Source of the DNA: Brevibacillus sp.
GTDB lineage: Bacteria > Bacillota > Bacilli > Brevibacillales > Brevibacillaceae
Length of the DNA: 64,000 nt
Reading direction: 5' to 3'
NCBI GenBank assembly: GCA_017656235.1
Contig: JACDOF010000014.1
Location: 1-64,000, forward strand
Made by a program: the position numbers and the translations under genes. Within the stretch, counting starts at the first letter, position 1. Each line of letters starts with the position of its first letter. This document shows, piece by piece, positions 6,660-17,638 of this stretch. The notes under the pieces are model-generated. The model saw only the letters and a list, made by a program, of their open reading frames with translations, was not told the DNA's origin and made no database searches.

Positions 6660-7121
6660 TTGTTGAATCGAGTCATTCTGATTGGTAACCTTACCAGAGA
6701 TCCGGAATTGCGTTACACTCCGAGCGGCGTTGCTGTCACCACGTTTACCCTTGCCGTCAACCGCCCGTTCAGCAATCAGGCGGGGGAAAGAGAGGCGGAC
6801 TTCATCAATGTTGTCGCTTGGCGCCAGTTGGCCGATCTTTGCGCCAACTATCTGCGAAAGGGCAGACAAGCCGCCGTCGAGGGCAGATTGCAAACGAGAT
6901 CGTACGACAACAAGGATGGCCGCAGGGTGTATGTAACGGAAGTGGTTGCGGAGAACGTGCAATTTCTGGGTGGTCGTGCCAGCGGGGAAGGAAGCGGCTA
7001 CGATCCGTCTTTTGGCGAACCTCGCCCGACCGGGAAGAGGAATGATCACGATTCATTCGATGACCCCTTCGCCGATGCCGGCAAGCCGATCAACATATCG
7101 GATGACGACTTGCCATTTTAA
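6660..7121 (+). CDS. ssb: Single-stranded DNA-binding protein
   Basis: The protein is 153 residues. Translation starts at TTG 6660 ([20 protein letters not shown]), with GGGGAGGGG upstream. The OB fold covers about 1-105, followed by a Gly- and Asp-rich tail and the acidic tip DDDLPF, which docks replication and repair partners. It coats single-stranded DNA in replication, recombination and repair. The position between rpsF and rpsR is the standard Firmicutes arrangement. Confidence 0.98.
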   Translation: MLNRVILIGNLTRDPELRYTPSGVAVTTFTLAVNRPFSNQAGEREADFINVVAWRQLADLCANYLRKGRQAAVEGRLQTRSYDNKDGRRVYVTEVVAENVQFLGGRASGEGSGYDPSFGEPRPTGKRNDHDSFDDPFADAGKPINISDDDLPF

Positions 7122-7186
7122 TCAAACGGACCATTTTTTCCATGTGGCGTAGTCTTTTACAACCCTGACAAAAAGGAGGGACGAAG

Positions 7187-7417
7187 ATGGCACGTAAAGG
7201 ACGTCCGAACAAACGTCGCAAAGTATGCTACTTCACGGTGAACAAGATCACCAAGATCGATTATAAAGACGTCGATCTGCTGAAGAAGTTTATCAGCGAA
7301 CGGGGCAAAATCCTGCCTCGCCGTGTAACGGGTACATCTGCCAGATACCAACGCAGACTGACTGTCGCAATCAAACGCGCCCGTCAAATGGCACTGTTGC
7401 CTTATACGGCTGAATAA
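7187..7417 (+). CDS. rpsR: 30S ribosomal protein S18
   Basis: The 76-residue basic protein carries the S18 signature [22 protein letters not shown] and [17 protein letters not shown]. Four Cys-type zinc ligands are absent except one Cys in VCYF, so this is the zinc-independent form. AAGGAGGG precedes the ATG. It ends the operon at the terminator at 7435. Confidence 0.98.
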   Translation: MARKGRPNKRRKVCYFTVNKITKIDYKDVDLLKKFISERGKILPRRVTGTSARYQRRLTVAIKRARQMALLPYTAE

Positions 7418-7434
7418 TGAATACGAGTAAAGAG

Positions 7435-7462
7435 GAGGGCACAGTTCGCTGCCCTCTTTTTT
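7435..7462 (+). terminator. Terminator after rpsR
   Basis: GAGGGCA (7435-7441) pairs with TGCCCTC (7450-7456) over an 8-base loop, followed by six T. Confidence 0.9.
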
Positions 7463-7502
7463 CCTACGTAATGAAATCCTGCAAGGGAGGAGTCACGCTC
7501 CT

Positions 7503-8441
7503 ATGCCCAATCGGACGAGGCAGCTTGCTGAAAACGCATTGATGCTGGGGATTTCTGCTGTTTTGCTGCTGTTAGGTACATATACGATCGTCAGCGGGTT
7601 TGCCCTATCTGTGGTGCCCGTTCCGTTTATTCTGCTCGCCGTACGACGCTCAGTGCGGGACATGCTGCTGATCGTCGGGGCGTTTGCCTTTCTCGGACTG
7701 ATACTGGCGGGAATAGGCGGAGCGTTGTCCGGATTGATGATGGGATTGACCGGTCTTTCAATGGGTATCCTGTACAAAAAACGAAGAAGCGCACTGGCGG
7801 CTGTCATCGGCGGTGCAGGTGCGTTTTTGGCCTCGATCGTTTTATCCCTGGCCATTTCCACGTTTGTCATGGGCATCGACTTCGCTGGTGAACTGCGGCA
7901 GGTTACCCAACAAATCATCAGTGGAAAACTGCCCATTCCACTGCCACCCGGTCTGACCGAAGAGCAGTGGAAGAAAGAGATTGAACAGCAGATTGCCCTG
8001 CTGCTGTCGCTTTTGCCGTTTTTGTTCGTCATGGCCAGTTTCCTGATGAGCATTTTGAATCACTGGCTTGCCCGGGTTGTTTCGAATCGCTTGGGTCGGC
8101 CCCTTCCAGCGTTGAAACCCCTTCGGGAATGGTCCTTTCCTCGCTCATTGTTGTATTATTACTTTCTTTCCCTGCTTCTTTTGCTGATTTTTCGCAGTAC
8201 GTTGGAAGGGACGTTCTGGGGCAGCGCCATTCTCAACCTGAAAATCATGCTTGATGTGGTATTTGCCATTCAGGGGTTGAGTTTTTGCCTGTACTTTATT
8301 TTTTTGAAGAACTGGAAAAGAGTTGCTCCCGTGTTGATCGTCTCTCTATTTATTTTTCCGTTCTTAATGAATATACTTAGCTTAATAGGGATATTTGACC
8401 TGGGTGTTGGCTTGCGTAAGAGACTGGAACAAAGAAAGTAA
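7503..8441 (+). CDS. DUF2232 (YybS-like) polytopic membrane protein
   Basis: The 312-residue protein has about eight hydrophobic spans (for example residues 17-40, 46-63, 68-90, 103-127, 178-200, 218-240, 262-283, 290-305). YybS proteins of this family always precede gdpP in Bacillales, as here, with 15 bases between the genes. The first half resembles the membrane S-component of ECF transporters, but no transporter partner is present. It starts at ATG 7503 behind GGGAGG. The substrate and function are not known. Confidence 0.85.
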   Translation: MPNRTRQLAENALMLGISAVLLLLGTYTIVSGFALSVVPVPFILLAVRRSVRDMLLIVGAFAFLGLILAGIGGALSGLMMGLTGLSMGILYKKRRSALAAVIGGAGAFLASIVLSLAISTFVMGIDFAGELRQVTQQIISGKLPIPLPPGLTEEQWKKEIEQQIALLLSLLPFLFVMASFLMSILNHWLARVVSNRLGRPLPALKPLREWSFPRSLLYYYFLSLLLLLIFRSTLEGTFWGSAILNLKIMLDVVFAIQGLSFCLYFIFLKNWKRVAPVLIVSLFIFPFLMNILSLIGIFDLGVGLRKRLEQRK

Positions 8442-8456
8442 AGAGGAGCTGAGGAA

Positions 8457-10397
8457 ATGCCCAAGTTCCTTTTGAAACGTTGGTACGGGCTGCACATGGT
8501 CTTAGCGCTCAGCTTCTGTCTGCTGCTGTTGGCGATCCTGACAATGTACCACTGGTTATACGGGGCGATCGGAATCATCTGCGTGATTGGGCTGGTACTT
8601 GTTTCACGCTACCTGGAAAAGGAATTCCAGCGCGATCTGCGGATGTATCTGGCGACAATTTCCCACCGCGTCAAAAAGGCGGGGGAAGGCGTTATCCAGG
8701 AACTGCCGATCGGGATTGTCCTGTATAATGAAGAACAAATAATTGAGTGGACGAATCCGTACCTGCAAAAGATGACTGGAGACGACGCATTGATCGGCAA
8801 GTCTCTCTCCGAGGTGTTTCCGGAGCTGGAATGGAAACCGGAGCAGAAGCAGGTTGAGTTGATTCACGACGGAAACGTGTACGAAGTGCTTATACGTCCG
8901 GAAGAGCGGCTGCTTTATTTTACGGAGATCACCGAATACAAAGAACTGCTGAACCGCTACAATCGCGAAAGACCGGCCCTGGCGATCATCCACCTTGACA
9001 ATCTTGACGAAGTGAGTCAGGTGATGGACGACCAGAGCCGTACCCAGTTGTCGACCAGTGTGGCCGGCGTTATCAACGAGTGGGCGCAAAAGCACAACAT
9101 CTACTTGCGGCGGTTGAGCGCCGACAAGTTTTTGGCTGTGATGGATCGGGAGACCCTGGACAAGGTAGAAGAGAGCCGGTTTGATATCCTCGACGTCGTG
9201 CGTGAAATGACGGCTGACAACAAGATTCCGATTACCCTGAGCATCGGGGTGGCTGCCGGCGGTTCCTCGTTTGTCCAGCTTGGTCAAACCGCCCAGTCCA
9301 GTTTGGACATCGCGCTTGGACGCGGCGGCGACCAGGCGGCAATGAAGGTGGGCAACCGGCTGACCTTCTACGGAGGAAAGTCCAACGCCGTGGAAAAACG
9401 GACCCGTGTGCGTGCCCGCGTGATAGCTCATGCGCTGCGGGATTTAATCCACGAAGCCGACCACGTTATCGTAATGGGACACAAAAATCCGGATATGGAC
9501 TCCATAGGCGCTTCGCTAGGCGTGTTAAAAGCGGTTCAGGTAAACGGCAAGCAGGCTTACGTGGTACTGGATGAAGTGACACCGGCGATTGAGCGGCTGA
9601 TGGAAGAGGTTTATGCAAACGAGGAACTGGCCAAGTGTTTTGTCACACCGGAAGAGTCGCTTGATATCGTCACCAACCGTACGCTGCTGGTCATTGTCGA
9701 TACCCACCGGCCGGCGTTGGTGATAGAACCGCGTTTGCTGCAGGAGACCAGCCGAATCGTGGTCATCGACCACCATCGGCGGGCCGAAGACTTTGTCACC
9801 GACCCTGTGCTGGTCTATCTCGAACCGTATGCTTCGTCGACGGCTGAGCTGGTTTCGGAGCTTTTGCAGTATCAAAGTGACCGGATACAAATTGAAAACC
9901 TGATCGCCACGGCCCTGTTGGCGGGGATTGTGGTCGATACCAAAAGTTTTGCTTTTCGGACCGGATCACGAACGTTTGAGGCGGCTTCCTTCCTCCGGCG
10001 CAACGGAGCTGACACGGCTTCCGTGCAGCGTTTCTTGAAAGAAGATCTGAACCAGTTTGTGCGCCGGGCGAAGATTGTCATGAATACCGAAATTTTTATG
10101 GACAAAATGGCCATCGCCATCGGCAATCCGGAAGAGTCGTACACCCAGGTGGAAGTGGCGCAGGCAGCCGAGCTGCTGTTGACCCTGTCTGGCATCCATG
10201 CCTCGTTCGTTGTGGCCAGACGGGCTGACAATGCCGTGATGATCAGTGCCCGTTCGCTTGGCGACATCAACGTTCAGTCGATCATGGAACAGATGGGAGG
10301 CGGCGGTCACCTGACCGGTGCCGCTACACAGATCGAAGGCATCACGATCGAAGATGCCGTTGCGCAGTTGAAAGAAGTGTTAAAAAGCGCTTTGTAG
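8457..10397 (+). CDS. gdpP: Cyclic-di-AMP phosphodiesterase GdpP
   Basis: This membrane enzyme hydrolyses c-di-AMP to pApA and so sets cell-wall and potassium homeostasis. The 646 residues show two N-terminal membrane helices (about 12-55), a PAS domain (about 80-150), a degenerate GGDEF domain (about 165-300, SADKF where GGDEF would be) and a DHH/DHHA1 domain (about 325-646). Metal ligands are in [11 protein letters not shown] (near 340-350) and DHHR (near 437-440); [10 protein letters not shown] lies near 611. It is co-directional with yybS and rplI. Length and domain order match the family exactly. Confidence 0.97.
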   Translation: MPKFLLKRWYGLHMVLALSFCLLLLAILTMYHWLYGAIGIICVIGLVLVSRYLEKEFQRDLRMYLATISHRVKKAGEGVIQELPIGIVLYNEEQIIEWTNPYLQKMTGDDALIGKSLSEVFPELEWKPEQKQVELIHDGNVYEVLIRPEERLLYFTEITEYKELLNRYNRERPALAIIHLDNLDEVSQVMDDQSRTQLSTSVAGVINEWAQKHNIYLRRLSADKFLAVMDRETLDKVEESRFDILDVVREMTADNKIPITLSIGVAAGGSSFVQLGQTAQSSLDIALGRGGDQAAMKVGNRLTFYGGKSNAVEKRTRVRARVIAHALRDLIHEADHVIVMGHKNPDMDSIGASLGVLKAVQVNGKQAYVVLDEVTPAIERLMEEVYANEELAKCFVTPEESLDIVTNRTLLVIVDTHRPALVIEPRLLQETSRIVVIDHHRRAEDFVTDPVLVYLEPYASSTAELVSELLQYQSDRIQIENLIATALLAGIVVDTKSFAFRTGSRTFEAASFLRRNGADTASVQRFLKEDLNQFVRRAKIVMNTEIFMDKMAIAIGNPEESYTQVEVAQAAELLLTLSGIHASFVVARRADNAVMISARSLGDINVQSIMEQMGGGGHLTGAATQIEGITIEDAVAQLKEVLKSAL

Positions 10398-10506
10398 CCG
10401 AGAGTCTCACGTATCGTTTCATTCGGCCTTAAAATGTCTCCAGACTCAGATCTGGCTTTGTGAAAGAAGCAATCGACGCAGTATCAGCCAGGAAGGAGGA
10501 ACGACG

Positions 10507-10950
10507 ATGAAGGTGATATTTCTCAAAGACGTGAAAGGTCAAGGCAAAAAAGGAGAGGTTAAAGACCTTTCTGAAGGATATGTGCGCAACTATTTGCTGC
10601 CGAAAGGATTTGTGGTAGAGGCAACGGAAGGAAACCTGAAAACACTGCAAAAGCAGAAGCAAAGTGAAGACCGGCGCAAGGAGCAGGAGAAGCAGGACGC
10701 GCTGGAACTGGCCAAAAAGTTGGAACAACTGACGGTCAACGTGACCGGGAAAGCAGGGGAAGGAGGCCGTTTGTTTGGTGCCATCTCCAGCAAGCAGGTA
10801 GCTCAGGCTCTGGAGCAGCAGCACGGCATAAAGATTGACAAGCGGAAACTGGAGATGGAACCGATTCGGGCGCTTGGTGTGACCCAGATCAAGGCAAAGC
10901 TGCACAATGAAGTGACGGCAACGGTAAAAGTGCATGTGACAGAGGAGTAA
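10507..10950 (+). CDS. rplI: 50S ribosomal protein L9
   Basis: The 147-residue protein begins [19 protein letters not shown], has the L9 signature [13 protein letters not shown], the long connecting helix (about 42-75, [20 protein letters not shown]) and the C-terminal domain with [17 protein letters not shown]9 sits at the base of the L1 stalk and helps hold the reading frame. GGAAGGAGG precedes the ATG. It lies between gdpP and dnaB as in Bacillus. Confidence 0.98.
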   Translation: MKVIFLKDVKGQGKKGEVKDLSEGYVRNYLLPKGFVVEATEGNLKTLQKQKQSEDRRKEQEKQDALELAKKLEQLTVNVTGKAGEGGRLFGAISSKQVAQALEQQHGIKIDKRKLEMEPIRALGVTQIKAKLHNEVTATVKVHVTEE

Positions 10951-10987
10951 ATCGAGATTAGTTGAGGCAGTGAGTGAGGGGTGTGAC

Positions 10988-12337
10988 GTGAGCGACCTGT
11001 TCTTGGACCGTGTACCGCCGCAAAATACAGAAGCTGAACAATCCGTGTTGGGTGCCGTGTTCTTGTCAAAGGAAGCTCTGCACACGGCGATAGAAATCCT
11101 TCGTCCCGAAGATTTCTACAAAACGGCCCACCAGCGAATCTTTCAAACCATGCTGGATCTCTACGAAAAAGGAGAACCGGTCGACTTGGTTACGGTGACG
11201 GCCGAATTGCAGGATCAGAAGGTGTTGGAGGAGGTCGGTGGAGTCACCTACCTGACCAATCTGGCCAGTGCCGTGCCGACGGCGGCCAACGTGGAGTACT
11301 ACGCACGGATCGTCGAAGAAAAGGCGCTGCTCCGTCGCTTGATTCGCACAGCGACACAGATCGCCAATGATGGCTATACGCGGGAAGATGACGTCGGGCA
11401 GATCATTGCGGACGCTGAGCGGTATATTCTGGAACTGTCCCAAAACCGCAACAGTGGCGGGTTTATTCCCATACGCGACGTGCTGATGGAGACATACGAG
11501 CGGATTGAGTTTCTCAGCCAGCGAAAGGGAGAAGTAACCGGCATCCCGTCCGGTTACCCCGATCTGGATAAAATGACTTCCGGGTTTCAGCGTTCCGACT
11601 TGATTATTCTCGCCGCCCGTCCATCTGTCGGGAAGACGGCGTTTGCGCTGAATGTAGCGCAAAACGTTGCCGCACGTGCCGGCGAATGTGTGGCCATTTT
11701 TTCACTGGAGATGGCCGCATCCCAACTGGTGCAGCGGATGCTGTGTGCCGAAGGCAACATTGACGCCCAGAAAATGCGTACCGGCTGGTTGGATGAGGAT
11801 GACTGGCAAAAGCTGACGATGGCGATCGGAACGCTGTCCAAGGCGCCCATCTTTATTGATGATACCCCGGGTATTACGGTGCAGGACATTCGCGCCAAGT
11901 GCCGCCGGCTGCAAGCGGAGCGCGGCTTGGGCATGATTCTGATCGATTATCTGCAGCTGATCCACGGCCGCGGCCGCGGGGAAAACCGGCAGCAAGAGGT
12001 TTCGGAGATCTCGCGGACACTCAAGGGGATCGCCCGTGAACTGAACGTACCTGTCCTTGCACTGTCACAGCTCAGCCGCTCGGTAGAGCAGCGGCAGGAC
12101 AAGCGGCCGATGATGTCTGATATCCGCGAATCGGGTTCCATCGAGCAGGACGCAGACATTGTCGCCTTTTTGTACCGGGACGATTATTACAATCGGGAAG
12201 CGGAAAACAAAAACGTGATTGAAGTGATCATTGCCAAACAGCGTAACGGTCCAACCGGAACAGTCGAACTGGCCTTTTTGAAAGAGTACAACAAGTTTGT
12301 CAGCCTGGACCGTCATCATCGCGAAATGGCGGGATAA
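10988..12337 (+). CDS. dnaB: Replicative DNA helicase
   Basis: This is the hexameric 5'-3' helicase of the replication fork (named DnaC in B. subtilis). The 449-residue product is started at GTG 10988 (MSDLFLDRVPPQNTEAEQSVLG), behind GAGGGG; an in-frame GTG at 10970 adds six residues. The N-terminal DnaB domain covers about 10-115 and the RecA-like ATPase about 175-445, with Walker A ARPSVGKTA near 208-216, Walker B MILIDYLQLI, and QLSRSVEQR in the H4 region. The operon ends at the terminator at 12363. Confidence 0.97.
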   Translation: MSDLFLDRVPPQNTEAEQSVLGAVFLSKEALHTAIEILRPEDFYKTAHQRIFQTMLDLYEKGEPVDLVTVTAELQDQKVLEEVGGVTYLTNLASAVPTAANVEYYARIVEEKALLRRLIRTATQIANDGYTREDDVGQIIADAERYILELSQNRNSGGFIPIRDVLMETYERIEFLSQRKGEVTGIPSGYPDLDKMTSGFQRSDLIILAARPSVGKTAFALNVAQNVAARAGECVAIFSLEMAASQLVQRMLCAEGNIDAQKMRTGWLDEDDWQKLTMAIGTLSKAPIFIDDTPGITVQDIRAKCRRLQAERGLGMILIDYLQLIHGRGRGENRQQEVSEISRTLKGIARELNVPVLALSQLSRSVEQRQDKRPMMSDIRESGSIEQDADIVAFLYRDDYYNREAENKNVIEVIIAKQRNGPTGTVELAFLKEYNKFVSLDRHHREMAG

Positions 12338-12362
12338 CATGTGAAAATGCGATCAGGCCAAC

Positions 12363-12400
12363 AGCCACGCGGTACATGGAAACCGGGTGGCTTTGTTTTT
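12363..12400 (+). terminator. Terminator after dnaB
   Basis: AGCCAC (12363-12368) pairs with GTGGCT (12387-12392), extended by three pairs after one mismatch, and is followed by TTGTTTTT. Confidence 0.75.
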
Positions 12401-12554
12401 GACCCCTTTTTTACTCAAGCACTTTTGCAAGGATACGTGAATGGGCAACGCATCTTCATAAATCCGCATGCCGTGTTTTGGTTGGCGATGGGGACATGGC
12501 CGGGCTGCAGCGCGAGCAGACAATGGCTCCTTTGGGCCTTCCAGAGCCTGAATG

Positions 12555-12631
12555 ATATACGAACAAATTTCCTAAATATTAAATAATTGTTCGGGTTTTT
12601 GTTTGACACAAAAGGGTCTCTTTAGTACACT
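12555..12631 (+). promoter_or_regulatory. purA promoter with inverted PurR boxes
   Basis: TTGACA (12603-12608), 17-base spacer and TACACT (12626-12631) form the promoter. Upstream lie two inverted PurBox-like elements with GAAC at 12561-12564 and GTTC at 12589-12592; the second, read on the minus strand as AAACCCGAACAAT (12598-12586), has one mismatch to the Bacillus PurBox, the first has two. The arrangement matches PurR control of purA. The remaining bases between dnaB and purA hold no gene. Confidence 0.75.
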
Positions 12632-12634
12632 TAG

Positions 12635-13954
<1,320 letters not shown>

Positions 13955-14009
13955 ACAATCCGGATACGCGCAGCGGGAGCAACCGCGAACGATGATACCC
14001 AATACGTAT

Positions 14010-14048
14010 GGGGCTGTCCCAAACGTCTACCGACGAAAGGACAGCCCC
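14010..14048. terminator. Strong hairpin downstream of purA
   Basis: GGGGCTGTCC (14010-14019) pairs perfectly with GGACAGCCCC (14039-14048), with an inner CGTC/GACG helix (14024-14027, 14032-14035). No T-run follows, so termination is likely but not certain. Confidence 0.6.
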
Positions 14049-14112
14049 AATCTTCATTTCCCAAGCTGCCGGCACGGTCGCTCAGCAAGCAAATTCCTGG
14101 GCAATGTACCTT

Positions 14113-14147
14113 ATGTTAAGAAACGTAACATCATTGTGACGTATAAT
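14113..14147 (+). promoter_or_regulatory. Possible promoter with inverted repeat upstream of the small protein gene
   Basis: An inverted repeat ATGTTA-N7-TAACAT (14113-14118, 14126-14131) lies just ahead of a TATAAT (14142-14147). No good -35 is seen, so an activator may bind the repeat. The rest of 13955-14277 apart from the purA hairpin holds no gene. Confidence 0.4.
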
Positions 14148-14277
14148 CAATCACAGAAAAAAATTGCCTCTTGAACAAAGCGAGGCACTGTTTCATAAAT
14201 ATTGGCCGGGACACGCACCACCAACGATCATCTGGGCATATCGTATCCCATACCAAAACGAAATCGAGGTGTTTGCG

Positions 14278-14490
14278 ATGGGATTTGATCAGAAAGCGTT
14301 GAAGCTGGTGGGAAAGAACGTGGAGGTCAAGATGTTCAACGGCACGGTAATCAGTGGTACGATGTCGCACATCAGCAAAGGCTATGTTTGTTTTATCACC
14401 AATTATAAACAAGCGAATGAGGAAAAAACGACGTTTCGCCGCCTCGCACTAAGAGACGTCACGTCCATGGTGGAAGTAAAGAACGGTTGA
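14278..14490 (+). CDS. Small Sm-like hypothetical protein, 70 aa
   Basis: The start is ATG 14278 (MGFDQKALKLVGKNVEVKMF) because GAGGTG sits 6 bases upstream; the open frame reaches back to 14164 without a ribosome site. The sequence has the short alternating strands of an Sm/LSM-like barrel (GKNVEVKMFNGTVISGTMSH, then ALRDVTSMVEV at the C-terminus). LSM-type proteins bind RNA, but the similarity is a visual one and too weak to assign a role. It stands alone between purA and a leftward gene. Confidence 0.6.
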   Translation: MGFDQKALKLVGKNVEVKMFNGTVISGTMSHISKGYVCFITNYKQANEEKTTFRRLALRDVTSMVEVKNG

Positions 14491-14511
14491 ACCGGGCTGC
14501 ATCATCAAGAA

Positions 14512-14589
14512 GCCGCTGCCGTCTCCGGCTGCTTTCTGCCAGCCTATGAAACGCAGCGGGAAAGCGTTCGCCCAAAAAGCGGCAGCGGC
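14512..14589. repeat. Long-loop perfect 10-bp inverted repeat
   Basis: GCCGCTGCCG (14512-14521) is the reverse complement of CGGCAGCGGC (14580-14589), with 58 bases between. It lies between convergent genes and could extend the adjacent terminator structure. Confidence 0.5.
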
Positions 14590-14599
14590 AGCAAGCAAA

Positions 14600-14627
14600 C
14601 GCCCCCTTGCAGCCGGGTGAGGGGGCG
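14600..14627 (-). terminator. Terminator of the leftward stress-like gene
   Basis: CGCCCCCT (14600-14607) pairs with AGGGGGCG (14620-14627). Read leftward, a moderately T-rich stretch follows; it lies just beyond the stop at 14634. Confidence 0.65.
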
Positions 14628-14633
14628 CTTATC

Positions 14634-15005
14634 TCATATCTCGCCGCCGAAAGAACGGATTATCTCGGCTGCTTCGTCTCCCCGTTCTTCCGGCACTACT
14701 GCTGTGAGCAGCACGCTGCCATTACGGTCCTGCCCGCCGTCTGCCATACCGCTGGCGCTGGGATCGGCGGCAGCCAATACGCTGGCATCCCGTCCACTGG
14801 GGAAATCGGCATCCAGCGTCAAGTTGCCCAGACTGGGAATTTTCCCGCTGATCGGATTGATGACCTGCTCGACGCCTTCACCCGGATAGCGGTCGATGAT
14901 CTCTACCTGAACGGTCTCAAACCCGGCCTGTCTTAATTGTTCCGCTGCTTTATTCGCATTGTCTGCGGACTGAAATCCAGCCAAAATGTTTCGCTCCTTC
15001 ACCAT
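14634..15005 (-). CDS. Conserved hypothetical protein, possibly YflT-like stress protein
   Basis: About 123 residues. Three in-frame starts (ATG 15008, ATG 15005, GTG 15002) follow AGGAGG; 15005 or 15002 have better spacing. The N-terminal half (ILAGFQSADNANKAAEQLRQAGF...VEIIDRYPGEG) has the beta-alpha-beta look of YflT-type heat-induced stress domains. The middle is Asp/Ala-rich (AAADPSASGMADGG) and the C-terminus repeats a short ferredoxin-like unit (LLTAVVPEERGDEAAEIIRSFGG). No membrane segment is present. The stress link is a weak resemblance. Confidence 0.6.
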   Translation of the reverse strand: MVKERNILAGFQSADNANKAAEQLRQAGFETVQVEIIDRYPGEGVEQVINPISGKIPSLGNLTLDADFPSGRDASVLAAADPSASGMADGGQDRNGSVLLTAVVPEERGDEAAEIIRSFGGEI

Positions 15006-15086
15006 CATTCCCTCCTGAGAAAACAAAAAATTCCATAAAAGTAGTATGATTCATGGAAACCGATTCTATTCGACGGCATTTTACAC

Positions 15087-15116
15087 TTGATGGAGTTGTC
15101 TTTTATGTGGTACAGT
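15087..15116 (+). promoter_or_regulatory. Promoter of the M23 peptidase gene
   Basis: TTGATG (15087-15092), 18-base spacer, extended TGG-TACAGT ending at 15116. About 130 bases of untranslated leader follow to the ATG at 15248. Confidence 0.5.
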
Positions 15117-15247
15117 CGTTATAGTTGGTCTTTTTGGGCATTTTGATCTGCCTAAAGATTGGAAACAAGCAGGACTTTCGTTTGATTCAGCAATATTTCG
15201 AATATTCAAATCGACTCATGTCGGTAGGTTTTCAGGAGGGTCGGTTG

Positions 15248-16762
15248 ATGCAATTTGCCGAATGGAAAGCCTGGTTGCGTCGACGGGTGGAGCCAGTGCT
15301 GCGCCGCAGTCGACACCGGGTTGTGGAAGTTGCCAGTCACATTCGAACATATATACAAAACCACAAGAAACAGGCAGCCGCCGCTGCCGTGACAGCCACC
15401 ATTGCCGTCTCAGGTGCGGCATACGCCAACTACTACTATCATTCCAACATCATCTCGATTTACCACGTATACGTCAATGGGGAGGAAATCGGGGTTGTCA
15501 GCAGCCCGGAGGTAATCGAGCGATGGACGGAAGCCAAGCTGAAGGAAGAATCGAGCAAGCACGGCGGGCTTACGTTAAAGCTGACCGATTACATCACCTA
15601 CAAGGAAGAGCGGCTCTACAAGGGAAAGTATGACAACGAAGCGGCCTTGGCCGCGTTGTCGGAAATCGCAGACATCAAGGTGGAAGCGGTAAAAATTGTC
15701 GTGGACGGCAAGCTGGTCGGTTACGCCGCCAGCCCCAAAGATGCGCAGACCGTTTTCAACCGTTTGAAAGCAAAATACGTCGGTTCGGACGTCACAGAAA
15801 AAGAAAAGGCTCAGACAGCAAATGCGGCCTCGCTCCAATCGGCAGCCGCAGGCGCTGAGCAGGCGATCAAGAAAGTGCGCTTCAAGGAACAGGTAACCAC
15901 CGAGACCGATTCCGTACCGGCAGCGCAGGTCCTGACGGTGGACAAGCTGGAGGAGCTTTTGTCAAGGGGAACGTTTAAAGACGTCATACATACTGTACAG
16001 GAAGGCGACTGCATCACCTGCATCGCCAAACAATACGGGATCACATCCCAGGATATATACGCAAACAACCCCGGGATTACGGAAGACACTGTTTTGCAGT
16101 TGGGACAAAAAATCAATGTGACGGCGATCAAACCGTTGGTCACCGTGCAGGTTATCGAAGAAGTGGAACAAGAAGAAGTGATTCACTACACCGTGCAGAC
16201 ACGCAGCAACGGCCAGATGCCCAAAGGAGACAGCAAAGTCGTCCAGGAAGGAAAAGAGGGCATGAAGCGTGTCCGCTACGAAGTGATCCGGGAAAACGGC
16301 CAAGAAGTGGCCCGCAAGGTATTGGAAGAGGAAGTGCTGGAGGAACCGGTGCCCAAGATCGTGGAGCGCGGTACCAAAGTGATTCCTTCGCGTGGGACAG
16401 GCCGGTTGGCTTGGCCGGCCAAAGGCTATATCAGCAGCGGTTTTGGCATGCGCTGGGGACGCATGCATCAGGGGATTGACATCGCCGGTTCCGGCTCGAT
16501 TTACGCCGCCGACAATGGCCGGGTGGTCAGCGCCGGCTGGAACGGCGGCTACGGCAATGCAGTTGTGATCGACCACGGCAACGGCATTCAGACGCTTTAT
16601 GGCCACATGAAATCGATCAGCGTGAAGCCGGGTGACGTCGTCGCTAAAGGAAAAGTCATCGGTGTCATGGGATCGACGGGCAATTCCACAGGCGTCCATC
16701 TGCATTTCGAAGTACGCAAAAACGGCGTAGCGCAGAACCCGCTTCGTTATCTCGGACGCTGA
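15248..16762 (+). CDS. Membrane-anchored LysM/G5/M23 peptidoglycan peptidase
   Basis: The start is ATG 15248 (MQFAEWKAWLRRR) behind AGGAGGG; the frame is open further upstream. The 504 residues show a basic cytosolic segment, one membrane helix (about 42-58), an extracellular region with repeated G5-like modules, a LysM domain (about 248-292, VQEGDCITCIAKQYGI), a G5 domain (about 300-375) and a LytM/M23 zinc peptidase (about 390-503). Zinc and catalytic ligands are His407/Asp411 (HQGID) and His484/His486 (HLHF). It should cut peptide cross-links during wall growth. It precedes walR, whose product typically controls such hydrolases. Confidence 0.93.
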   Translation: MQFAEWKAWLRRRVEPVLRRSRHRVVEVASHIRTYIQNHKKQAAAAAVTATIAVSGAAYANYYYHSNIISIYHVYVNGEEIGVVSSPEVIERWTEAKLKEESSKHGGLTLKLTDYITYKEERLYKGKYDNEAALAALSEIADIKVEAVKIVVDGKLVGYAASPKDAQTVFNRLKAKYVGSDVTEKEKAQTANAASLQSAAAGAEQAIKKVRFKEQVTTETDSVPAAQVLTVDKLEELLSRGTFKDVIHTVQEGDCITCIAKQYGITSQDIYANNPGITEDTVLQLGQKINVTAIKPLVTVQVIEEVEQEEVIHYTVQTRSNGQMPKGDSKVVQEGKEGMKRVRYEVIRENGQEVARKVLEEEVLEEPVPKIVERGTKVIPSRGTGRLAWPAKGYISSGFGMRWGRMHQGIDIAGSGSIYAADNGRVVSAGWNGGYGNAVVIDHGNGIQTLYGHMKSISVKPGDVVAKGKVIGVMGSTGNSTGVHLHFEVRKNGVAQNPLRYLGR

Positions 16763-16798
16763 CCGCCAACCGGTCAGGCCGCTAAATAGAGGAGATCA

Positions 16799-16852
16799 CC
16801 CGCCGCAATCGGCGGGGAAAGACCGTCCTGAACAAAGGGGCGGTCTTTCTCC
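16799..16852 (+). terminator. Tandem hairpins after the M23 gene
   Basis: CCCGCCG/CGGCGGG (16799-16805, 16810-16816) with a CAAT loop, then GAAAGACCG/CGGTCTTTC (16817-16825, 16841-16849). The T-rich end lies within the second stem. It separates the M23 gene from walR. Confidence 0.7.
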
Positions 16853-16933
16853 TGTTTATGGAGATGCGCCTGATGCGGCAGGAAATTCATGCGGAAAAGT
16901 GGAATCCAATATAGAATAGAAGGGGTGAGCGGG

Positions 16934-17638
16934 ATGGCCAAACTCCTGGTCGTGGACGATGAAAAACCGATTGCCGACATTTTGAAGTTTACCTTGGAAA
17001 AGGAAGGCTACCAGGTGGTCTGTGCCTACGATGGCGAAGAAGCACTGATGCTGGTTGATTATGAAAAACCTGACTTGATCTTGTTGGATGTGATGCTGCC
17101 CGGTCGTGACGGCATGGACGTGTGCCGTACCGTACGGCAGTCTTATGATATGCCCATTATCATGCTGACGGCGAAAGACTCGGAGCTGGACAAGGTGCTC
17201 GGTCTGGAGCTGGGTGCCGACGATTACGTGACCAAACCGTTCAGCGCCCGGGAGCTGGTAGCGAGGGTGAAAGCGCATCTGCGCCGACAGAAGCCCAAAG
17301 GAGCAGAAGCGGACAGCCACTTTTTGCGTGTACACGAACTGGAAATTGATCTCAATTCCTACACGGTCATGAAAAACGGCGAGCCGCTCGATCTGACTCA
17401 CCGCGAGTTTGAACTGCTGACCTACATGACTCGTCACCAGGGGCAGGTCGTGACGCGGGAAGGTTTGCTCCAGGCGGTATGGGGCTACGATTACTTTGGC
17501 GATGTGCGGACGGTTGATGTGACGATCAGGCGGCTGCGGGAAAAAATTGAGGACGATCCCAGTCAGCCCAGGTATATCATCACGCGCCGCGGGTTGGGAT
17601 ACGTCTTTCGCAATCCCGGGGCGGGAGGGCAGCCGTAA
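16934..17638 (+). CDS. walR: Response regulator WalR (YycF)
   Basis: This OmpR-family regulator controls wall hydrolase and growth genes with WalK. Started at ATG 16934 ([17 protein letters not shown]) behind GGGTGAGC, it is 234 residues. The receiver domain (1-120) has the acidic pair DDE, phospho-acceptor Asp near 52 (LLDVMLPG) and Lys in TKPF. The winged-helix domain (about 130-232) shows [21 protein letters not shown] and RRGLGYVF. It overlaps walK by one base (TAATG), so the pair is coupled. Confidence 0.98.
   Translation: MAKLLVVDDEKPIADILKFTLEKEGYQVVCAYDGEEALMLVDYEKPDLILLDVMLPGRDGMDVCRTVRQSYDMPIIMLTAKDSELDKVLGLELGADDYVTKPFSARELVARVKAHLRRQKPKGAEADSHFLRVHELEIDLNSYTVMKNGEPLDLTHREFELLTYMTRHQGQVVTREGLLQAVWGYDYFGDVRTVDVTIRRLREKIEDDPSQPRYIITRRGLGYVFRNPGAGGQP

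Noticed and set aside
12341-12586. 81-codon frame between dnaB and purA
   Set aside because: It spans the dnaB terminator and the PurR box, has no ribosome site and no conserved pattern.
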